DNA of 64,000 nt from JAQTNA01 sp043743785. GTDB taxonomy: Bacteria; Pseudomonadota; Gammaproteobacteria; Burkholderiales; Rhodocyclaceae. Positions within the stretch are counted from its first letter, which is position 1, and every line of letters begins with the position of its first letter. A program made the position numbers and the translations under genes. This document shows, one piece after another, positions 58,836 through 64,000 of this stretch. The stretch spans positions 1-64,000 of the forward strand of contig JAYTVW010000060.1 of NCBI GenBank assembly GCA_043743785.1, written 5' to 3'. A model generated the notes under the pieces. That model had not been told where the DNA came from and did no database searches. It worked only from the letters and a program-made list of their open reading frames with translations.

Positions 58836-60245
58836 TTACAGGCTGTAGTACATTTCGAACTCGACCGGGTGGGTCGTCATGCGGGTGCGGTTCACTTCCG
58901 TCATCTTCAGTTCGATGTAGGCATCGAGGAAGTCGTTGGAGAACACGCCGCCACGGGTCAGGAACTCGCGATCCTTGTCGAGGGCAGCCAGGGCTTCGTC
59001 CAGGCTGGCACAGACGGTCGGGATCAGCGCATCTTCTTCCGGCGGCAGATCGTACAGGTTCTTGTCAGCCGGATCGCCGGGGTGAATCTTGTTCTGGATG
59101 CCGTCCAGACCAGCCATCATCAGGGCGGCAAAGCACATGTACGGGTTGGCCAGGGGATCCGGGAAGCGGGTTTCGATACGACGAGCCTTGTCGCTGCTGA
59201 CGTGCGGAATCCGGATGGAAGCAGAACGGTTCTTGGCGGAATAGGCCAGCTTGACCGGGGCTTCGTAGTGCGGAACCAGACGCTTGTAGGAGTTGGTGCC
59301 CGGATTGGTGATGGCGTTCAGGGCCTTGGCGTGCTTGATGATACCGCCGATGTAGAACAGGGCGGTTTCGGACAGGCCGGCGTAGCCGTTGCCGGCGAAC
59401 AGGTTCTTGCCATCCTTCCAGATGGACTGGTGAACGTGCATGCCGGAACCGTTGTCGCCAACGATGGGCTTGGGCATGAACGTGGCGGTCTTGCCGTAGG
59501 CATGGGCCACGTTGTGCACGATGTATTTCAGAACCTGGGTCTGGTCAGCGCGGCGCACCAGAGTGTTGAAGACGGTGCCGATTTCGCACTGGCCGGCGGT
59601 GGCCACTTCGTGGTGATGCACTTCAACGGGCACGCCACAGGCTTCCAAGGCCAGCACCATGGCGGCGCGGATGTCGTTCAGGCTGTCAACCGGGGGCACG
59701 GGGAAGTAGCCACCCTTGACGGAGGGACGGTGGCCGGTGTTGCCGCCTTCGAAAGTGTCGTTGGAGGACCAGGCGGCCTCTTCGGAGACGATCTTCAGGG
59801 AACAGCCGGACATGTCCACGTTCCAATGCACGGCGTCGAAAATGAAGAATTCGGGTTCCGGACCGAAATAGGCGGTGTCGCCGATGCCGGTGGACTTCAG
59901 GTAGGCTTCAGCGCGCTTGGCGATGGAGCGGGGATCCCGGTCATAACCCTTGCCGTCGGTCGGCTCCACGACATCACAGGTGATCACCAGGGTGGTCTCG
60001 TCCATGAACGGATCGATGTAGGCGGTAGCCGGGTCCAGCATCAGCAGCATGTCGGAGGCTTGAATGCCCTTCCAACCGGCGATGGAGGAACCATCGAAGG
60101 CATGACCTTCGGTGAACTTGTCGAGATCGACAACACGCGACGGCACGCCGACGTGCTGCTCTTTGCCACGGGTATCGGTGAAGCGCAGGTCAACAAACTT
60201 GACCTCTTTTTCCTTGATCAGATTCAGGACGTCTTGCGGTGACAT
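58836..60245 (-). CDS. glnA: Glutamine synthetase type I
   Basis: Central ammonium assimilation: glutamate plus ammonia plus ATP gives glutamine. The 469-residue GSI-beta enzyme shows DGSSIAGWKGIQASDMLLM, the N-terminal MSPQDVLNLIKEKEVKFVDLRFTDT, the ATP-binding KPIVGDNGSGMHVHQSIWKDG, and the adenylylation loop NLYDLPPEEDALIP (Tyr about 397). It is regulated by NtrC through a sigma-54 promoter upstream and by adenylylation. Start at ATG 60245. Confidence 0.98.
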   Translation of the reverse strand: MSPQDVLNLIKEKEVKFVDLRFTDTRGKEQHVGVPSRVVDLDKFTEGHAFDGSSIAGWKGIQASDMLLMLDPATAYIDPFMDETTLVITCDVVEPTDGKGYDRDPRSIAKRAEAYLKSTGIGDTAYFGPEPEFFIFDAVHWNVDMSGCSLKIVSEEAAWSSNDTFEGGNTGHRPSVKGGYFPVPPVDSLNDIRAAMVLALEACGVPVEVHHHEVATAGQCEIGTVFNTLVRRADQTQVLKYIVHNVAHAYGKTATFMPKPIVGDNGSGMHVHQSIWKDGKNLFAGNGYAGLSETALFYIGGIIKHAKALNAITNPGTNSYKRLVPHYEAPVKLAYSAKNRSASIRIPHVSSDKARRIETRFPDPLANPYMCFAALMMAGLDGIQNKIHPGDPADKNLYDLPPEEDALIPTVCASLDEALAALDKDREFLTRGGVFSNDFLDAYIELKMTEVNRTRMTTHPVEFEMYYSL

Positions 60246-60369
60246 GTTATCTCCTAGCGAATGAAGCGGTTAAGCTTTGAAACCGTGGTGCGGCATGCCG
60301 CATTGAACCCGTTTTACCCATGGGCGATTCCGGAGGGCTGACGCCGGACGCCTTTGACTGGCACAAATT

Positions 60370-60385
60370 AGCAGTTTCCATGCCA
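60370..60385 (-). promoter_or_regulatory. Sigma-54 promoter of glnA
   Basis: On the minus strand TGGCATGGAAACTGCT matches the -24/-12 consensus (TGGCAC-N5-TTGCW) except at two positions, with correct GG-to-GC spacing. It lies about 125 bases upstream of the glnA start and 65-80 bases downstream of an NtrC box. Confidence 0.75.
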
Positions 60386-60447
60386 GCCATTCAAGAAAAT
60401 ATTGCTATTGTGCCACAAGGACTATTACCTGACGCAAGAGGAACATA

Positions 60448-60464
60448 CGCACCATTTAGGTGCA
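60448..60464 (-). promoter_or_regulatory. NtrC binding site upstream of glnA
   Basis: On the minus strand TGCACCT-AAA-TGGTGCG agrees with the NtrC consensus (TGCACCA-N3-TGGTGCA) at nearly all positions. A second, weaker box (GTCACCA-AAA-TGAGG) lies at 60481-60496, partly inside the 3' end of the cation-transporter gene, so the two are spaced about three helical turns apart. Confidence 0.75.
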
Positions 60465-60482
60465 TATTGCAAAAGCAACGCC

Positions 60483-61658
60483 TCATTTTGGTGACACCTG
60501 GCAGTTGATGGAAATCGCACTGAAATGGGGATCCATGGGAAGGCGGGCTTTGATGCGGCGTTCCAGTTCGGCGACCCTGGCCGGATCAAGGCAGAACGCC
60601 TCCGGCAGGAACAATTCCGCCTCCACCCGGTTTCCCAGGTAGTGCAGCAGCGCCCGTTCCGCCACCGGCACATCCGTCCCCAACAGCGCAGTCAGCCTCG
60701 CGAGGGCATCCGCCCTGTGCAGCGGCGCCGCTTGGCCCACAGTCCACAGGATGTCGTCTTCCACATCGACGTGCACCAGCACGTCCAGCACATCCTCGTG
60801 GGCATCCACCACGGCCTGCCGAGCGCTCTCGGCGATGCGGTGGCCTTCCGAAACACTGATATGGGAATCCACGCGCACATGAGCATCCACCAGCCCCTGG
60901 TGGCCCATGCGCCGCGTGCGCAGATCATGTACGCCGACAACCCCCGGGGTCGCCAGCAGAGTGGTGCGTATCGCCGCCACTTCGTCCGCCGAAAGGCCGG
61001 TGTCAATCAATTCCTGCAGGGCGTCATAGGCAAAGCGCAGTCCCATGCGCACAATGAGAAAGCCCACCAGAGCCGCCGCCAGGGAATCAAAGAACTTGTA
61101 GCCCATGAGGGCACCACCGATGCCGACCGCCACCACCAGAGAGGAGGCCGCGTCCGAGCGGGCATGCCAGGCGTTCGCCACCAACATGGGGGAGCGCAGC
61201 TTCTCGGCCACTGCCAGCATGTAACGGAAGAGGCCTTCCTTGGCCACCAGGGTTGCCAGGGCGGTCCACAGGGCCAGGGGCTGCACGGGGGGCAGATGTT
61301 CCACATCCTGGAGGCGGGAACCGGCCGCCACCAGCATGGCCGCGCCAGTGACCGCCAGCAGCACGCCAAGAATGAGGGAGGCGGCCGTCTCAATGCGGCC
61401 ATGGCCATAGGGGTGTTGGGAGTCCGCCGGATGGGCGCCCTTGCGATTGGCCACCAGCACCATGAAATCCGCCACCAGATCGGAAGCGGAATGCATGCCG
61501 TCGGCCACCAGGCTCTGGGCATTGGCAAGCAGGCCGATGGCGACCTGGGCGATGGTCAGCAAGACATTCACGCCGGCACTGACCCAGGTGACGCGCTGGG
61601 CCTGGCGGTAGCGTGCCCCTTCCAGGGGGGCTTCGGTAGGGAGGTTTTCTCCGCTCAT
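60483..61658 (-). CDS. Cation diffusion facilitator
   Basis: A 391-residue divalent-cation exporter (zinc, iron, cobalt or manganese) in the inner membrane. The binding sites in TM2 and TM5 are visible as HSASDLVAD and HARSDAASS (H/D pairs). A histidine-rich loop is seen in DSQHPYGHGRIE. The C-terminal half is the cytoplasmic dimerisation domain (GVHDLRTRRMGHQGLVDAHVRVD). Its 3' end overlaps the weaker NtrC box of glnA. It is divergent from the rhodanese gene. Confidence 0.93.
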   Translation of the reverse strand: MSGENLPTEAPLEGARYRQAQRVTWVSAGVNVLLTIAQVAIGLLANAQSLVADGMHSASDLVADFMVLVANRKGAHPADSQHPYGHGRIETAASLILGVLLAVTGAAMLVAAGSRLQDVEHLPPVQPLALWTALATLVAKEGLFRYMLAVAEKLRSPMLVANAWHARSDAASSLVVAVGIGGALMGYKFFDSLAAALVGFLIVRMGLRFAYDALQELIDTGLSADEVAAIRTTLLATPGVVGVHDLRTRRMGHQGLVDAHVRVDSHISVSEGHRIAESARQAVVDAHEDVLDVLVHVDVEDDILWTVGQAAPLHRADALARLTALLGTDVPVAERALLHYLGNRVEAELFLPEAFCLDPARVAELERRIKARLPMDPHFSAISINCQVSPK

Positions 61659-61706
61659 GGGAAAGGCTTATACTCGAAAACTCGTGATTCTAGGCTTTTC
61701 CACACC

Positions 61707-62159
61707 ATGGGCAAAATCAGCAGCATTCTGGCACTGGCGCAAAAGCGTGCCCTTGACGCCAATCTTCCTTACGAGGGCGCCCTGACGCCTCTTGAGGCCT
61801 ACGAAATTCTGCAGCACGCCCCCGGTGCCCGCCTGGTTGATGTACGCAGCCGGGCGGAGTGGGATTGGGTGGGACGCGTCCCGGGTGCCGTAGAAATCGA
61901 GTGGTCGAGCTGGCCGGGCATGCATGTCAATCCCCAGTTCCTGGCCCAGCTGAAACGGGAAGTGAATCCGGAATCCCTGGTGCTGTTCCTCTGCCGGAGC
62001 GGCGCCCGGTCCAATGCTGCGGCCAAGCTGGCAAGCGAAAACGGCTACCCGGACTGCTACAACATCCTGGAAGGCTTCGAAGGCGACAAGGATGCCACGG
62101 GGCAGCGCAACAAGGTCGGCGGCTGGCGCCAGGCCGCCCTACCCTGGAATCAGGGCTGA
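61707..62159 (+). CDS. Rhodanese-like protein
   Basis: A 150-residue protein with rhodanese active site LFLCRSGARSNAAA (Cys in CRSGxR). ARLVDVRSRAEWDWVGRVPGAVEIEW is the conserved N-terminal part. ATG 61707 begins MGKISSILALAQKRAL; a longer reading is only the run-through of the opposite strand. It has a divergent promoter with the cation transporter gene and probably handles persulfide sulfur. Function unknown. Confidence 0.9.
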   Translation: MGKISSILALAQKRALDANLPYEGALTPLEAYEILQHAPGARLVDVRSRAEWDWVGRVPGAVEIEWSSWPGMHVNPQFLAQLKREVNPESLVLFLCRSGARSNAAAKLASENGYPDCYNILEGFEGDKDATGQRNKVGGWRQAALPWNQG

Positions 62160-62161
62160 CG

Positions 62162-62236
62162 GTAGGGCCGGATTCAGCCGGCCATGGGGTAAAAACACCC
62201 CGCCCCATGCGTCGGGTTAGAACCCGACCTACGGCC
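62162..62236. repeat. GTAGG-type element with three hairpins
   Basis: Starts GTAGGGCCGG and ends CCTACGGCC, with GGCCGGATTCAGCCGGCC, a CATGGGG-AAAAACA-CCCC-type stem, and GTCGGGTTAGAACCCGAC between them. It is in the convergent gap of the rhodanese and ThiF-like genes. Confidence 0.75.
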
Positions 62237-62238
62237 TC

Positions 62239-63099
62239 TTACCCCCGCTGCAGCTTGCTGCGAATGAGGGCCAGGATCAGGCGCTGCAGGGGGTTGGAAT
62301 TACCGAACGGCCGCCAGGTGTGGGTAAATTTCTGCAGATAGGCGTCAAACTGCATGCCCCAGGGGGCCGCCTTCAGGGGGCCACGCTGCAACAGCACCTT
62401 CAGCACCGCCGTTCCCATCACCCCGGCACACAATTCACAAGCCATGCCGGTGGACGGGCCACGCTCCGCCTTGAAATCCACGGATTCCGCCACCTGGAGG
62501 TAGCTACGCTGCAGCATGCGCGGTGACAACCCCGCCATGAAACGCGCCAACTGCTCGGCCCGGGGCTGCCCCTCCAGCTGGAAATACTCCTCGAACGTCA
62601 TGCCCCCCGGCCTGAAGTAGAGCAGGGCCACGCCCATGCCCAGGGGCGCCGCAGTCAGGGCCGGAATGCCGCGCTCGGCACAGGCGGCAAACAGGCGGCG
62701 GCGCGCCTCCACGGCAAAGAAATCCACCCCGTCTACGTACACATCCACGCCGTCCAGGAAGGTCTCCAGGTTGTGCGACTGCACGCCCTCGGGAAAAACG
62801 CCAATATCAAGGGCGGGGTTGATGTCCCGGGCCATCTCCGCCAGCACGTCCGACTTCTGCCGGCCGAGACTTGAAAGCGTGGCCCCGGCCTGGCGATTGA
62901 AATTCTGCAGTTCGAACTTGTCGAAATCCGCGATGTTGAATTTTCCGACACCCAGCCGCGCCAAGGCCATCAAATGGGAGCCACCAACGCCGCCGAGGCC
63001 GGCAATGGCCACCCGGCAAGTAGAAAGCCGCTGCTGCTCAGCAATCGTCAGCCAGCCGATATTGCGGGAGAAAGCAGTGGAGTAGTCGAAAGTTGCCAT
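62239..63099 (-). CDS. ThiF/E1-like adenylyltransferase
   Basis: A 286-residue E1-like ATP-dependent enzyme. The nucleotide site is GLGGVGGSHLMALARLGVGKFNIADFDKFELQNFNRQ (given here in parts as GLGGVGGSHLMALARLG and DFDKFELQNFNRQ). The C-terminal CELCAGVMG may be part of a zinc site. No ubiquitin-like carrier, Thi or Moe gene is adjacent, so the acyl-adenylate acceptor is unknown. ATG 63099 is chosen over a TTG reading. The gene has only about 17 bases between its start and an upstream terminator, so its own promoter must overlap the terminator or the gene depends on read-through. Confidence 0.87.
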   Translation of the reverse strand: MATFDYSTAFSRNIGWLTIAEQQRLSTCRVAIAGLGGVGGSHLMALARLGVGKFNIADFDKFELQNFNRQAGATLSSLGRQKSDVLAEMARDINPALDIGVFPEGVQSHNLETFLDGVDVYVDGVDFFAVEARRRLFAACAERGIPALTAAPLGMGVALLYFRPGGMTFEEYFQLEGQPRAEQLARFMAGLSPRMLQRSYLQVAESVDFKAERGPSTGMACELCAGVMGTAVLKVLLQRGPLKAAPWGMQFDAYLQKFTHTWRPFGNSNPLQRLILALIRSKLQRG

Positions 63100-63116
63100 G
63101 GCCGTCGTCAAAAAAG

Positions 63117-63143
63117 CAAAACCCCCGGAAGCCGGGGGTTTTG
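63117..63143 (-). terminator. Rho-independent terminator of the PEP-CTERM gene
   Basis: AAAACCCCCGGAAGCCGGGGGTTTT: a perfect stem with T tract, directly after the PEP-CTERM stop and immediately before the ThiF-like start. Confidence 0.93.
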
Positions 63144-63167
63144 TAGTGCAAGCGGATCAGAAACCGA

Positions 63168-64000
63168 TCAGTTCTTGCGGCGACGTGCGGCGGCACCGGC
63201 AGCCAGGATGCTCAGACCCGCCAGCGCCAGGGTTGTGGGCTCAGGAATGCCGAAGTTGTCAGCCGCGACGGCGGCAGTCGCGGCAAAGTACGCATTTGCT
63301 GAGCCATCCAAGACACTGTTCGTCAGCGGGTTTTGATTGAATTGTCCTTTCAAATCGATGACCGGGTAGAAATTGGTGGGGGCGGTGAAAAGTGCCTTGC
63401 CATCATTGGTCAACGTGAAATTGGTGAATTCAATACTGAAATCGCCATAACTGGTCCCCGAAACTGCCGAGTGCCCCCCATTCATTGCCGAGTTGGGAGA
63501 ACTGCTGGACCCCAGCAGTATGGGCGCGATACTACTGGTAATACTCGGTGCAACGGTGCCATTCGCGCCGAGCACCCCAGACGCACTCATATCCTTCGTC
63601 AAATAAATGCTGAGGTTGCCGGTAGTGCCACCCTTGAAAGTCTCGTTGCCGAACGCATCCACTGAATAAGTCCCGCTTGTGGAGAACAAGCCAATGATCT
63701 TGTAACCACTCGTGACGTCGTTATAGGCCGGAATGGTCTGGGTGCCACATTGATAGGGCAGAAACGGCGGCGTCGGGCTGTTACAAAACTGCGGGATTGT
63801 CTGCGCGTCGTGATGAACCGTCGTCTGGACGTTCAAATATGAACTCCCACCAGTGGACATGTCCACATAGTTACCCAGATTGAAGTAGGCAGCCGTGGCA
63901 AAAGTTCCCGTGCTCGCAGACGTTGGGCTTATCGAGAACTTCTCGTAGTAATGCCCATTCAAGTCGTCAGCCGTGAAGCTGTTCGCGATATTCGATGGGG
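63168..64000 (-). CDS. PEP-CTERM exported protein (5' part outside window)
   Basis: At least 277 residues, open to the right edge. The C-terminus has the PEP-CTERM sorting signal: PEPTTLALAGLSILAAGAA followed by an arginine/lysine cluster (RRRKN). The N-terminal visible part reads IANSFTADDLNGHYYEKFSI. The rest is Gly/Ser/Thr-rich, as in surface proteins processed by exosortase in biofilm-forming betaproteobacteria. The first methionine-like start within the window (63962) is not the true start. Confidence 0.88.
   Translation of the reverse strand, partial: PSNIANSFTADDLNGHYYEKFSISPTSASTGTFATAAYFNLGNYVDMSTGGSSYLNVQTTVHHDAQTIPQFCNSPTPPFLPYQCGTQTIPAYNDVTSGYKIIGLFSTSGTYSVDAFGNETFKGGTTGNLSIYLTKDMSASGVLGANGTVAPSITSSIAPILLGSSSSPNSAMNGGHSAVSGTSYGDFSIEFTNFTLTNDGKALFTAPTNFYPVIDLKGQFNQNPLTNSVLDGSANAYFAATAAVAADNFGIPEPTTLALAGLSILAAGAAARRRKN

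Noticed and set aside
60525..62159. 544-residue ORF running into the rhodanese gene
   Set aside because: Its first two-thirds are the antisense of the cation-transporter gene; the rhodanese begins at 61707.

Overview
The window is high-GC, densely coded chromosome of a betaproteobacterium, most likely Rhodocyclales-like. This is inferred from gene order (glyA-nrdR-ribD; ftsX-ftsE-ftsY divergent from two M16 peptidases; rsmD-coaD-ferredoxin; tolC-rhodanese-pcm; coaX-birA; glnA-DUF4124-ntrB-ntrC) and from a PEP-CTERM exported protein. No rRNA, tRNA, CRISPR array or intact transposase was found.

Layout. 0-1.7 kb: two toxin-antitoxin pairs (PIN toxins). 1.7-4.7 kb: ribD, nrdR, glyA. 4.9-13.9 kb: secreted alpha-carbonic anhydrase, CBS protein, FtsXE, FtsY, M16 peptidase pair, RsmD, CoaD, ferredoxin. 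14-23.4 kb: large hybrid histidine kinase, ThrH, dynamin-like GTPase, MutM, TPR lipoprotein, LolB. 23.5-27.3 kb: AT-rich four-gene block (epimerase, glycosyltransferase, SGNH-like protein, GSCFA protein) that looks horizontally acquired. 27.7-37.6 kb: Crp/Fnr-type regulator divergent from an acyl-CoA synthetase, a complete branched-chain-type ABC importer and a PaaK-like ligase, together an uptake-and-CoA-activation unit. 37.7-42.2 kb: glycosyltransferase, two small proteins, TolC, rhodanese, Pcm. 42.4-53.7 kb: two RND efflux systems either side of one TetR regulator. 53.8-60.5 kb: CoaX, BirA and the nitrogen-control genes ntrC, ntrB and glnA, with a sigma-54 promoter and NtrC boxes. 60.5-64 kb: cation diffusion facilitator, rhodanese, ThiF-like protein, and a PEP-CTERM protein cut by the window edge.

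The most unusual signal lies between the genes. About twenty intergenic spaces carry structured palindromic elements of at least three architectures. (1) Arms of three 8-nt units, GCCGAGGC or GCAGAGGC, around a unique 50-110 nt spacer; eight copies. (2) Arms of 7-nt units, GTGAGGA-like or GGATCTA-like, usually around a GGCGCGAAGCGCC-type hairpin. (3) Elements ending in GTAGG/CCTAC around variable hairpins, including a REP-like one. They fill nearly every co-directional gap between 30.7 and 55.7 kb. One appears to have entered the signal-peptide codons of an outer-membrane lipoprotein, and several supply the stop codons of neighbouring genes. I know of REP/RAYT elements as precedent for class 3, but of no described mechanism for the octamer and heptamer classes.
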